A stretch of 64,000 nucleotides of DNA, taken from Zeimonas sp003577305 (lineage in GTDB: Bacteria > Pseudomonadota > Gammaproteobacteria > Burkholderiales > Burkholderiaceae_E). Each line of letters begins with the position of its first letter. Within the stretch, counting starts at the first letter, position 1. The stretch is taken from NCBI GenBank assembly GCA_030263385.1, contig SZOX01000002.1, positions 1 to 64,000 of the forward strand, written 5' to 3'. The translations under genes and the position numbers were made by a program. Below, one piece after another: positions 26,042-34,660 of the stretch. The notes under the pieces are model-generated. The model did no database searches and was not told where the DNA came from. It worked only from the letters and a program-made list of their open reading frames with translations.

Positions 26042-27010
26042 ATGCCCAGCTTCACGCCGACGATGAGTACCGACCTGGTGGCGCCGCGCGAGCGCGTGCG
26101 CTACTGGTCGGACTGGATCGACCGCGTGTTCTGCGGCCTGCAGTCCGACGTCTACGGCGAGACCGACTTCGACGGCCACATGGCGACCGAGCAGGCGGGC
26201 GACGTCGTGCTCACCCGGCTCGAGGCCGACCGCCACCGGGTGCTGAAGAATGACCGCCAGGTGCGCGGCAGCGACGTCGGCTACCTGAAGATCGTGGCGC
26301 CGTATCGCGGCACTGCGGGCGTCGAGCAGTGGGGGCGGCAGGCCTGGGTGACGCCGGGCGAGTGGTGCATCTACGACACCACCGACAGCTATCGGGTGGC
26401 GAATCCGGTGCGCGTCGAGCACCTGATCGTGATGGTGCCCAAGGCACCGCTGGTCGAGCGCGGGCTGCCGCTCGAAAAGCTGATGGCGCAGCGTCTCGGC
26501 AGCCAGGGCGGCATCTCGCGGCTGGCGCTGCAGGCGATGCGCGGCGCCTGGCAGGAGCTGCCTTCGATCGCGCCCTCGGCCGCGCGCGGCGTCGGCGAAA
26601 CGATCATGCACCTGGTGCAGCTGTCGCTGCTCGAACTGGCAGGGCGCGACAGCGCGCCGACCCAGCGCGAGGCGCTGCGCGAGAGCATCAAGCAGCTGGT
26701 GGCGCGCCGCCTGGGCGACGCGCGGCTCTCGGTGGACGCGATCGCGGTCGAGCTCAATTGCAGCCGGCGCCAGCTGTACAACGCGTTCGGCGACGAACCC
26801 GACGGCGTGGCCGGCTTTGTTCTCGCGCAACGGCTCGAAGCCTGCCGTCGCGACTTCGAAGACCGCCACCAGGACGCGATCTCGATCACCGAAATCGCGT
26901 TGCGCCGCGGCTTCAACCACCCGGCGCACTTCAGCCGCGCGTTCAAGGCGCGCTTCGGTGTCACGCCGAGCGAGTGGCGGCAACGCGCCGTGCTCGGCGC
27001 GCGGGCGTAG
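26042..27010 (+). CDS. AraC-family transcription regulator, FeaR-like
   Basis: 322 residues. The N-terminal half matches the AraC_binding_2 type domain (YWSDWIDRVFCGLQSDVYGE, and GEWCIYDTTDSYR), as in FeaR, which activates genes for aromatic-amine and phenylacetaldehyde oxidation in E. coli. The C-terminus has the double AraC helix-turn-helix (LSVDAIAVELNCSRRQLYNAF and ITEIALRRGFNHPAHFSRAF, each only partly quoted). GGAG precedes the ATG. Divergent from livK, so probably activates the transporter-dehydrogenase operon. Confidence 0.88.
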   Translation: MPSFTPTMSTDLVAPRERVRYWSDWIDRVFCGLQSDVYGETDFDGHMATEQAGDVVLTRLEADRHRVLKNDRQVRGSDVGYLKIVAPYRGTAGVEQWGRQAWVTPGEWCIYDTTDSYRVANPVRVEHLIVMVPKAPLVERGLPLEKLMAQRLGSQGGISRLALQAMRGAWQELPSIAPSAARGVGETIMHLVQLSLLELAGRDSAPTQREALRESIKQLVARRLGDARLSVDAIAVELNCSRRQLYNAFGDEPDGVAGFVLAQRLEACRRDFEDRHQDAISITEIALRRGFNHPAHFSRAFKARFGVTPSEWRQRAVLGARA

Positions 27011-27012
27011 GC

Positions 27013-27034
27013 CGGGGCCGCCTTACGGGCCCCG
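27013..27034. terminator. Bidirectional hairpin terminator
   Basis: CGGGGCC (27013-27019) and GGCCCCG (27028-27034) form a perfect 7-bp GC stem with an 8-nt loop that contains the stop codon of the minus-strand gene (27023-27025). It lies between the convergent araC-type and AtuA genes. No T-tract is present, as is common in GC-rich genomes. Confidence 0.5.
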
Positions 27035-28867
27035 CTCCGGTTCGAGCAGGCCGGGCGGCACGCGCACCGGCATCGAGAGAAGCATCTGCGCCATGCCCTT
27101 GCCGAGCGGGTCGTTGCGCAGCGAAGCCATGCCGCCGCCGCCGAGCGCACGCTCGCAGACGAAATTCAGCGCCAGGATGCCGGGCACCTCGTAACGGGTG
27201 ACCGGGCCCTGCACCAGGTGGGCGAGGAAGGCGGCGACGCGTTCGGCAGTCACCTGCTCGCGCAGCACCGGCAGCAGCTCGGCGCGGCGCGCGATCACGC
27301 CGATGTTCGAAGTGTCGCCCTTGTCGCCGCTGCGCGCGCACGCGATGCGGATCAGCGGCACCTCGATGCGCTCGTCACCGGGATGCGGGCTGCCGGCCGC
27401 CGGCGTACCGGTCTGCGGCGCCCGCGCGTGACTCGCAGCCGCGCCGGGCGCTGCCGCCCCCGGGCGCGCCGGCACCTCGATCCGCTGCCCGCCCATCACG
27501 ACCGCCGGCGCCACGCGCGCCTTGTCGAGCAGGAACGCGAACTGCCGGATCGACGGCGACACCGACGGCCTGCCGGCAGCGCCGGTGGTTCCCGGCGCCC
27601 ACGAAGTGCCTGCGGGCGCGATCTCGCGCGCGAACAGTTCGAGCGCCTCGCGCACCGGGTGCGTCGCGCTCACGCGCAGCACTGCCTCGCGCGTGGCGAG
27701 CGCCCCGTCGCGCGCGTGCGGCCCGTAGCAGCTCTCGGCACCGAGCACTTCGACCAGCGTCGCGCCGTAGTCGGGCAAGCCGAGCCGCGCGAACATCGAC
27801 CGGGTGCGCGCCAGGATCGCCTCGCCGGTGCGCCGCGCCTTGGCCACTGCGTCGAAGCCGACGATCGTCAACTGCCCGCTGCAGCGAAAGCCCTCGGCAT
27901 AGGTGGCGCTGACCTTGAAGTCCGGGCCGGGTGCGCGACCGCGCGCGCCGCGCACCTGCACGCGGTCGTCGCCGAGCACGCCGATCGTCACCGAGGTGAA
28001 GTCGCAGCTCACGTCGGGCAGCAGGTAGGCGCCCGGATCGCCGATCTCGTAGAGCATCTGCTCGGCCACCACCATGGGGCTCACCTTGCCGCCGGTGCCC
28101 GCCGGCTTGGTCACCACGAAGCTGCCGTCGGCCTCGCATTCGACGATCGGGTAGCCGATGCCGGGCCAGTCGGGCACCGTGTCCCAGTCGGTGTGCAGCC
28201 CGCCGGTGGCCTGGCAGCCGCACTCGATGATGTGGCCGGCGAGGCTGCCGCCCGCGAGCCGGTCGTAGTCGTCGTCGGCCCAGCCGAACTCGTGCATCAG
28301 CACGCCCAGCGTCACCGCCGAGTCGACGCAGCGCCCGGTGATCACCACCTGCGCGCCGGCGTCGAGCGCGGCGCGAATCGGCGCCGCTCCGAGATAGGCA
28401 TTGGCGCTCAGCACTTTCTGCGGCAGCGCCGCCCCGCCGTGCATCTCGCGCACGCCCTGCGCACGCAACTGCGGCAGCAGCGCCATCACGTCGTCGCCTT
28501 CGACCACCGCGATACGCAGCTCGACGCCCTGTGCCGCCGCCAGCTCGGCGAGCGCGCGCGCACAGCCGTGCGGATTGACGCCGCCGGCGTTGCTCACCAC
28601 GCGGATGCCGCGCCCGGCGACCTCGCGCAGCACCGACTTCATCGCGACGTCGACGAAGTCGGTGGCGAAGCCGGCCTCGGGTTTTTTCAGGCGCGCACCG
28701 GCGAGGATCGACATCGTGAGTTCGGCCAGATAGTCGAACACCAGGTAGTCGATCGCGCCGCTGGCGACCAGCTGCGGCGCGGCCACCGCGCTGTCGCCCC
28801 AGAAGCCGGACGCGCCGCCGATCCTGACCGGTCCGTGCGCGCGCCGCGCTCGTTGGCGATTGTCCAT
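27023..28867 (-). CDS. AtuA-family acyclic-terpene/acyl-CoA catabolism protein (DUF1446)
   Basis: 614 residues. Residues 12-455 are the DUF1446 domain (RIGGASGFWGDSAVAAPQL, DYLVFDYLAELTM, VVSNAGGVNPHGCA, ITGRCVDSAVTLG), and residues about 505-600 the AtuA C-terminal domain (IACARSGDKGDTSNIGVIAR). A Pro/Ala/Gly linker joins them. AtuA of Pseudomonas is needed for citronellol/geraniol breakdown but its reaction is unknown; the atuB-H partners are not adjacent here. Start taken at 28867; alternatives at 28897 and 28960 are possible. Confidence 0.85.
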   Translation of the reverse strand: MDNRQRARRAHGPVRIGGASGFWGDSAVAAPQLVASGAIDYLVFDYLAELTMSILAGARLKKPEAGFATDFVDVAMKSVLREVAGRGIRVVSNAGGVNPHGCARALAELAAAQGVELRIAVVEGDDVMALLPQLRAQGVREMHGGAALPQKVLSANAYLGAAPIRAALDAGAQVVITGRCVDSAVTLGVLMHEFGWADDDYDRLAGGSLAGHIIECGCQATGGLHTDWDTVPDWPGIGYPIVECEADGSFVVTKPAGTGGKVSPMVVAEQMLYEIGDPGAYLLPDVSCDFTSVTIGVLGDDRVQVRGARGRAPGPDFKVSATYAEGFRCSGQLTIVGFDAVAKARRTGEAILARTRSMFARLGLPDYGATLVEVLGAESCYGPHARDGALATREAVLRVSATHPVREALELFAREIAPAGTSWAPGTTGAAGRPSVSPSIRQFAFLLDKARVAPAVVMGGQRIEVPARPGAAAPGAAASHARAPQTGTPAAGSPHPGDERIEVPLIRIACARSGDKGDTSNIGVIARRAELLPVLREQVTAERVAAFLAHLVQGPVTRYEVPGILALNFVCERALGGGGMASLRNDPLGKGMAQMLLSMPVRVPPGLLEPERGP

Positions 28868-28978
28868 CTGCTCTGCGGGCTTCGCGTGCTGGTGCATTCG
28901 CCGCACGTTACCCGATCCGCGACGCCGCGGGGAGTCGTGGACGCCCCGGCGCGAGGCCATCCGCAGCGTGGACGAACC

Positions 28979-30928
28979 CTACCCTGCGGCCACCGGCTCG
29001 CCGCGCCGCGCACCGATCTGCTGGCCGGCGCCGCGCGGCACCGGGCAGTCGATCGCGGCGGCCACTGCGCGAACGAAGGCATCGTAGTTCGGGTCGCCGG
29101 GCGTGCGCGCCAGCGTGAACAGCACCTTGAGCAGAAGCGGCTTGTCCAGCGGCGCGAGGCCCAGCAGGGTGTCGAGCGCCAGCGCGAGTTCGGTAGTGCC
29201 CACTTCGTCGGGCGTGGACGCCGGCGGCGGAATCTCCAGCATCGCGGCCGCGTCCGCCAGTGCATCGCGCGTGGCGCGCGCCGATGCCTCGCCGACCGCA
29301 GCGGCCATCGCGAAGAGCGCCGCCAGCGCGCGGCTCTGCGCCTGCCTGGTGCTCGGTGCCCTGCGCTGGCGCGCGCCGATCGACGCGTTCGGCGAGAGCC
29401 GGTGACGCGCGAGCGTGTAGTAGATCCATTCGGCCGAGTGCACGTGGCCGTCTGCCTCGACTGCGCGACGGCAGCGATCGAGCAGTTCGCGGCGACGGCC
29501 GCTGCTCCACCGGCGCACCCGCGCGAGCAGCAGTTCGAGCAGCGGGACGCGCAGCGACGCGCCCCCGGGCGAGACCAGCCAGTCGAGCGAGGCGCGCAGC
29601 GCCGCGTCGGGCTCGCCGGACGTCTGGCCGGCCACCAGTGCGACCAGCCAGCGACCCGCGGTTTCGAAACCGAGCGACGCCGAGCGGATCTGCGTGATCA
29701 GTGCGGCCGCGGCGATCGAGGCCGCGCCGTCGCGCCCGGTGCCTGGCTGCGGCGCCGTTGCCGATCCGGCCCGCCCGTCCGGCGCCGCCGACGCAGGCGC
29801 AGACGCGGTTGCCTCCGGCAGCGCCTGCCTGACGAACGGAATCGTGTCTGCCGCGAACGAGCCGCCGGCTGCTTCGGCCGCTTCGGGGCCGTACACATGC
29901 TTCGTCTGTGCAGCCTGCGTCGCCGTGGCGGGCGCGTCGGTTGCGGCCACGGACACGATCGGCGCCATCCGCCGCCCGTACAGGCGCGCGATGCGTTCGG
30001 CCAGCGGGGGATGCGTGTCGAACCAGTCGCGCAGGCCGGCAGGCCGTGCCAGCAGGAAGTGGCTGACCAACCCGGCGTAGTCAGAGCGCAATGGCGCCAC
30101 CGTCTCGCCTGCGATGCGACGCAGCGCGCAGCCCAGTCCGTCACGATCGCGGGTGATCTGAACCGCCAGCGCGTCGGCGAGGAACTCCCGCTGCCGACTG
30201 ATGCCGGCCTTCAACACCTGGGCCGCCAGCACGCCGAGGGCGCCGACCCCGGACAGCACGAGACCGGCCACGAACGCGACCACCCGCGGCGCTCCGAAGC
30301 GCGCGAGCGGGCCCGACTCGCGCTTCAGTGCGAACCCGAGCAGCCCGAGCCCCGCGAGCCGCAGCGAGCACAGGCCGTACAGCGCGGCGGTGAGCCGGGT
30401 GTTCAGTTCGGCGTCGCCGCTCACGATGTGCCCGACCTCGTGAGCGATCACACCCTGCAATTCGGCGCGCTGCAGGCGCTCGAGCGCGCCACGCGTCACG
30501 ATCACTGCCGCGAGGCCGGGACGCTCGCCGGCCGCGAGCGCGTTGATCGAACCCTCGTCGAGCACGTGCAGCGAGGGCACCGGGGCGCCTGCGCCGATCG
30601 AGACCTCCTCGGCAACGTCGCGCAGGCGCCGGTGAAGCGGCAGCGACTCGTCGATGGGCCGCGCGCCCAGTCGCTCGGCCAGCGCCGCGCCGCCGCCGCG
30701 AAGGCGCTGCCACTCGACCCAGGCGCCGCCGAAGACGATCAGCAGCGTGACCATCGCGTTCGTTGCGAAGAAGTACGGCGGCCAGCGCGTGCCGCCACCG
30801 AGCAGCATCCAGCCGAGCGCCGCCGCGCCATTGACCGCCGCGACCACCACGATCAGCGACAGGACGAACAACGCGGTCAACCTGCGCGAGGCCGCGCGCG
30901 CCCTCTCCTGATGGGCGTAGAAATCCAT
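28979..30928 (-). CDS. M48-family membrane metalloprotease with C-terminal TerB-like region
   Basis: 649 residues. Two N-terminal transmembrane helices (about 18-45 and 52-72), the zinc motif H163-E-V-G-H167 and third ligand E248 (SRQREFLAD), then two more helices near 185-240, give an HtpX/M48 integral-membrane protease. After an Ala-rich linker (about 340-400), residues 405-630 form an all-helical region with AVEADGHVHSAEW, reminiscent of TerB-type domains. It follows lemA by 17 bp, a common pair (LemA with M48/HtpX-like protease). Probably envelope protein quality control. Confidence 0.85.
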   Translation of the reverse strand: MDFYAHQERARAASRRLTALFVLSLIVVVAAVNGAAALGWMLLGGGTRWPPYFFATNAMVTLLIVFGGAWVEWQRLRGGGAALAERLGARPIDESLPLHRRLRDVAEEVSIGAGAPVPSLHVLDEGSINALAAGERPGLAAVIVTRGALERLQRAELQGVIAHEVGHIVSGDAELNTRLTAALYGLCSLRLAGLGLLGFALKRESGPLARFGAPRVVAFVAGLVLSGVGALGVLAAQVLKAGISRQREFLADALAVQITRDRDGLGCALRRIAGETVAPLRSDYAGLVSHFLLARPAGLRDWFDTHPPLAERIARLYGRRMAPIVSVAATDAPATATQAAQTKHVYGPEAAEAAGGSFAADTIPFVRQALPEATASAPASAAPDGRAGSATAPQPGTGRDGAASIAAAALITQIRSASLGFETAGRWLVALVAGQTSGEPDAALRASLDWLVSPGGASLRVPLLELLLARVRRWSSGRRRELLDRCRRAVEADGHVHSAEWIYYTLARHRLSPNASIGARQRRAPSTRQAQSRALAALFAMAAAVGEASARATRDALADAAAMLEIPPPASTPDEVGTTELALALDTLLGLAPLDKPLLLKVLFTLARTPGDPNYDAFVRAVAAAIDCPVPRGAGQQIGARRGEPVAAG

Positions 30929-30945
30929 CGACGGGGTTGCCCCGG

Positions 30946-31539
30946 TCAGAGGGCGACCGCAACCGGCTGGCGTTCCTGCGCCGACCCGGTCGGGCGCAGC
31001 ATGTTCGCGCGCCGGAATCCGCACAGGGTTCCCACCAGCGACGCGGGAAACGACTCGAGCTCGATGTTGTAGCCCGTCACCTGGTCGTTGAATGCCTGCC
31101 GGGCGAACGCGATGCGGTTCTCGGTGGTTTCCAGCTCCTCGACCAGCCGGTGCACCGTGTCGTTGGCCTTCAGCGCGGGATACTGTTCGACGAGCGCTAC
31201 CAGGCGTGCGAGCGGTGTCGCCAGCGCAGTCTCCGCAGCCTCGAGCGCCACCAGTGCCTGGCCGTCGTGCGGGCGCCTCCTGGCGACCTGGCTCGCATCA
31301 CGGGCACGCTGGCGCGCTGCGATCACCGCTTCGAGTGTCTGGCGTTCGTGCGCGAGGGCGGCCCGCGTCGCCGCGACCAGGTTCGGGATCAGGTCGTAGC
31401 GCCGCTTCAACTGCACGTCGATCTGCGCGTAAGCGTTCTGGTACCGGTTGCGCAGCGCGATGAAGCGGTTGAACACGAGCGCACCCCAGGCGAACACCGC
31501 AAGGAGCACGATCATCGGCAGGAACAGTGCGCTCGACAT
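30946..31539 (-). CDS. lemA: LemA-family protein
   Basis: 197 residues. A single N-terminal transmembrane helix (about 4-22) is followed by the LemA helical bundle (FIALRNRYQNAYAQIDVQLK, RYDLIPNLVAATR). LemA proteins are membrane anchored with helices outside the cytoplasm in most models and often sit next to M48 proteases, as here. ATG at 31539 is preceded by GGTGAG; a GTG three codons earlier is an alternative. Confidence 0.92.
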   Translation of the reverse strand: MSSALFLPMIVLLAVFAWGALVFNRFIALRNRYQNAYAQIDVQLKRRYDLIPNLVAATRAALAHERQTLEAVIAARQRARDASQVARRRPHDGQALVALEAAETALATPLARLVALVEQYPALKANDTVHRLVEELETTENRIAFARQAFNDQVTGYNIELESFPASLVGTLCGFRRANMLRPTGSAQERQPVAVAL

Positions 31540-31739
31540 GAGTCTCACCGGTGCGCGCGAGGCGCGGGAAACGATGAGAAATTGTCCGTCGAAACCGTCG
31601 GCGCAGAGGCCTGGTTGCGCACCGCTCGTCGGACCGACGGCGCCCGTCCGTCGGGCATGCAGGCACGCGGTCGACGCGCGGTCGACGCGTGCCGATGTTC
31701 GCGCCGCGCGCCTCGAGCGCGCAAGCGCCGCGCCGACGC

Positions 31740-32357
31740 TTACTGCGGCGGCGGTGCGGGTGTGCGCCGCGCCTGTTCTTCGGTGATGTATTCGAAGACG
31801 GTGACCACGCGCTGCACGCCGGCCACGCGGCTGGTGACTTGCGCGGCCCGGTCGGCTTCGCGGCGCGACACCAGGCCCATCAGGTAGACGGTACCCGACT
31901 CGGTGACCACCTTGATCACGTTCGCGTGCAGGTCTTGCGCATCGAGCAGCGCCTTCTTCACGCGAGCGGTGATCGCGGTGTCGGCAGCACTGGTGGCGAG
32001 CGAGGGCCGGCCCAGCACCTGCAACTCGTTGTGCACCGAACGCACGTTCGGCAATGCGGCCACCACGGCCTCGGCGCTGCGCTTGTCGTCTTCGCTGGCG
32101 ACCTGCCCGGTGAGCAACACCTTGCGGTTGAAGCTGGTGACGCTCACGCCGCCTGGCTGCTTCAGCGCCTCGCGCATCCGGTTCATCGCCTTGATTTCGA
32201 TCTCCTGGTCTTCGGTCTGCGCGCCCAGCGTTCGCCGATCGAGGGCGGCGAGCGTGCCGACCGCGGCGCCGGTGGCAACCAGCGGCACGCAGCCAGGGGC
32301 GGCCAGCACCGACGCGAGCAGTGCGGCAACGAAGGTCAGGCGCGCGTGTGTCTTCAT
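31740..32357 (-). CDS. dolP: BON-domain lipoprotein (DolP/YraP)
   Basis: 205 residues. The signal peptide ends LAAPGC, a slightly atypical lipobox giving a lipidated Cys at 23. Two BON domains follow (about 50-118 and 125-192: VLLTGQVASEDDKR and TVYLMGLVSRREADRA). In E. coli DolP supports outer-membrane integrity and division. Gene order lpoA-yraN-diaA-dolP matches E. coli, which strengthens the call. Confidence 0.9.
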   Translation of the reverse strand: MKTHARLTFVAALLASVLAAPGCVPLVATGAAVGTLAALDRRTLGAQTEDQEIEIKAMNRMREALKQPGGVSVTSFNRKVLLTGQVASEDDKRSAEAVVAALPNVRSVHNELQVLGRPSLATSAADTAITARVKKALLDAQDLHANVIKVVTESGTVYLMGLVSRREADRAAQVTSRVAGVQRVVTVFEYITEEQARRTPAPPPQ

Positions 32358-32379
32358 CGTTTCTCCCGGGTTTACAGGG

Positions 32380-32967
32380 TCAGTCGCCGAGCAGCGACGC
32401 GTCGATGCCGTCGCACAGGCAGTGGATGATCAGCAGGTGCAGTTCCTGGATGCGTGCGGTCCGGTCGTGCGGCACGCACAGGTGAATGTCCGGCCCTCGC
32501 AGCGCGGCGCCGATCCGGCCGCCGCCGCGGCCGGTGAGCGCGAGCACCGCGAGGCCGCGCTCGTGCGCCGCATGCACCGCCTCGAGCACGTTGGCGGACT
32601 CGCCGCTGGTGGAGATCGCCACCAGCACGTCGCCCTCGCGGCCGAGCGCGCGCACCTGTTTCGCGAACACCTGCTCGAAGCCGTAATCGTTGGCCATGGC
32701 GGTGAGCGCCGAGGTGTCGGTGGACAGCGCGATCGCCGCGAGTTCGGGGCGCTCGCGCTCGAAGCGGCCGACCAGTTCGGCCGCCATGTGCTGGCTGTCG
32801 GCCGCCGAGCCGCCGTTGCCGCAGATGAGCAGCTTGCGATCGGCGGCCAGTGCGGCGGTGAGCATCTCGGCTGCCTGCGCGATCGGGCCGGCCAGTTGCG
32901 CAGCAGCGGCGCGCTTGAGTTCGGCACTGTCTTCGAAGTGCTGGCAGATGCGATCGACGAGGCTCAT
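32380..32967 (-). CDS. SIS-domain protein: DiaA or phosphoheptose isomerase GmhA
   Basis: 195 residues. SIS-fold motifs LLICGNGGSAADSQHMAAELVGR and VLVAISTSGESANVLEA (quoted in part) are shared by GmhA (sedoheptulose-7-phosphate isomerase) and DiaA (DnaA-binding initiation factor). Position between yraN and dolP is that of diaA in E. coli. Conserved catalytic-type residues (Glu in AAELVGRF, His in ELHLLIIH) are present, so isomerase activity cannot be excluded. Confidence 0.85.
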   Translation of the reverse strand: MSLVDRICQHFEDSAELKRAAAAQLAGPIAQAAEMLTAALAADRKLLICGNGGSAADSQHMAAELVGRFERERPELAAIALSTDTSALTAMANDYGFEQVFAKQVRALGREGDVLVAISTSGESANVLEAVHAAHERGLAVLALTGRGGGRIGAALRGPDIHLCVPHDRTARIQELHLLIIHCLCDGIDASLLGD

Positions 32968-33100
32968 GAGCGAACCGCCATGCCGGCGACGCCCGCGGCG
33001 CGGGCGATCCCGGGCGTCCGTTGTGGGCATCCCTTGTGGACGTCCCTTGTGGCGCTGCGCGCCGATTATACCGGCGGCCGCGATGCACCCCCGCGCGCGG

Positions 33101-33454
33101 TCAGAATGCGTCGCGGATCCAGTCGATCGTGGAGCCATCGAGCGCGCAGACGTCGAACCGGCATGCGGGCCAGCGATCGCCGTAGCTCGCGACGAGGTAG
33201 CGCTGCGCCTCGCGCCGCAGGCGGCGCTGCTTGGCCGGCCCGACCGATGCGGCGGCGCCGCCGAAGCTGCGGCTGGCGCGGCTGCGCACCTCGACGAAGA
33301 CCAGCGTGTCGCCGTCGCGCATGACGAGGTCGATCTCGCCGAGCCGGCTGGCGACATTGCGCGCGACCAGGCGCAGGCCGCGCCCGCACAGGAACGCGAG
33401 CGCCCGCGCCTCGGCGGCATCTCCGCTCGCCTGCGTCGGCGAACGGCGGATCAT
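33101..33454 (-). CDS. yraN: UPF0102 nuclease-like protein YraN
   Basis: 117 residues. GDAAEARALAFLCGRGLRLV followed by NVASRLGEIDLVMRDGDTLVFVEVR is the UPF0102 signature with the restriction-endonuclease-like D-x(n)-E-x-K/R core (GEIDLV...FVEVRSR). Function unknown in vivo. Starts inside the lpoA stop (ATGA). Confidence 0.93.
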   Translation of the reverse strand: MIRRSPTQASGDAAEARALAFLCGRGLRLVARNVASRLGEIDLVMRDGDTLVFVEVRSRASRSFGGAAASVGPAKQRRLRREAQRYLVASYGDRWPACRFDVCALDGSTIDWIRDAF

Positions 33455-34650
33455 TGCAGCGCCAGCGGCACGAGCACGCCGGCGCGGTATTCGGCAAGCA
33501 CGCCGGTGCGCTCGACCGCGCGGCCGCCGATCGCCGACAGGCGCAGCCGGCCGGTCACGCCGTCCAGATCGATCTCGGTACCGTGCTCGAGCAACTGCAG
33601 CGCCAGACGGAACGCGTCGATGCCCAGCGCATACAGCTTCTGCAATTCGAGGTGCATCTCGACGGGCTTCGGGTAGGCCATCACCGAAACGCTGTCGGGC
33701 TGCACCTGCCAGGGCATGTCCACGAGGCGCACGCCGTCGAGCTCGGGTGAGCGCATCAGCGCCGCGGCCTCCGAGCCCTGGACCGCGCCGGTGTTGAGCA
33801 TCGAGGTGCCATAGATCGTCGCACGGCCTCCCAGCGCGATCAGCAGCGCACGCGCCACCGCGGGCGGCGCCCCGACGAAGAACACGTCGGCCTGCAGTCG
33901 CGCGACGGCCGAGCGCACGCGCCCGGTGGTGACCGTGTCGATCGTGACCGCCTGGTAGACGTCGCCGCCGAGTTCGCGCCAGCGCTCGGCGAAGGCAGCC
34001 GCGGCACGCCGCCCCAGCGGCGAGGTGTCCTGCACCACGGCGGAGCGCGGTCGGCGCGCCGCGTTCGCGAGCGACGCCTCGTCCCAGGCGATCGACGCCG
34101 CCTGGCGCGCCTCCGATTCGATCGACAGGCCGAAAGTGACCATGTTGGCCGGCACCGTGCCCTGGTCGGGCTGGTTCAGCGCCAGCGTGAACACCGGCGG
34201 CGGCCCGGCGGCGGTCACCAGGTCGACCGCGCTGCGCGTCAGCGGACCGAGCACCATCGAGAAACCGCGCCGGGCGAGTTCGTCGTAGAGCTGCCTGAGC
34301 ATCGCCGCGTCTTCGTCGATCTCGACGATCTCCACCGTCACCCTGGCGCCGTCGCGCTCGTGCGCGGCGCTCACGCCGGCAATCAGCGCCTGCGCCGCGC
34401 GCCTGTAGATGCCGTTGTCGGGCGGCACCAGCAGCGCGATTCCGATCGGCCCCTTGCCGATGAGCCGGCGCTCTTTCGACGCAGTGCCGCGGCTTTCGGG
34501 TGCAATCGTGTCGCGACTACCGGGGACGCGCGCGTCGCGATCTTCCGGGCTGCGCGCGCTTGTCTCGGGCTGGGCGAGCGCGGACAATGCCGGCACCGCA
34601 GCGAGCATGGCGCCGGCCAGCGCGATCAGGACGTTGCGGCGAACGGGCAT
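33451..34650 (-). CDS. lpoA: Penicillin-binding protein activator LpoA-like
   Basis: 399 residues. A signal peptide (about 1-27, SALAQ) without a lipobox cysteine is followed by a linker and a single periplasmic-binding-like domain (about 65-395: GPIGIALLVPPDNGIYRRAA, VTFGLSIESEARQAA, FVGAPPAVARALLIAL). It corresponds to the C-terminal half of E. coli LpoA, lacking the N-terminal TPR half, as in other betaproteobacteria. E. coli LpoA is an outer-membrane lipoprotein that stimulates PBP1A; the absence of the lipid Cys means attachment would differ. Divergent from rsmI with only 10 bp between start codons. Confidence 0.85.
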   Translation of the reverse strand: MPVRRNVLIALAGAMLAAVPALSALAQPETSARSPEDRDARVPGSRDTIAPESRGTASKERRLIGKGPIGIALLVPPDNGIYRRAAQALIAGVSAAHERDGARVTVEIVEIDEDAAMLRQLYDELARRGFSMVLGPLTRSAVDLVTAAGPPPVFTLALNQPDQGTVPANMVTFGLSIESEARQAASIAWDEASLANAARRPRSAVVQDTSPLGRRAAAAFAERWRELGGDVYQAVTIDTVTTGRVRSAVARLQADVFFVGAPPAVARALLIALGGRATIYGTSMLNTGAVQGSEAAALMRSPELDGVRLVDMPWQVQPDSVSVMAYPKPVEMHLELQKLYALGIDAFRLALQLLEHGTEIDLDGVTGRLRLSAIGGRAVERTGVLAEYRAGVLVPLALQ

Positions 34651-34660
34651 CGCGAACCGG

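Noticed and set aside
27218..31072. A 1284-codon plus-strand open frame opposite the AtuA and M48 genes
   Set aside because: Same explanation: antisense shadow of genes with clear motifs (DUF1446, HEVGH) on the other strand.
31660..31700. Short tandem GGTCGACGCGC repeats downstream of dolP, considered as an array
   Set aside because: Only two units, no further copies in the gap; likely chance in GC-rich sequence.
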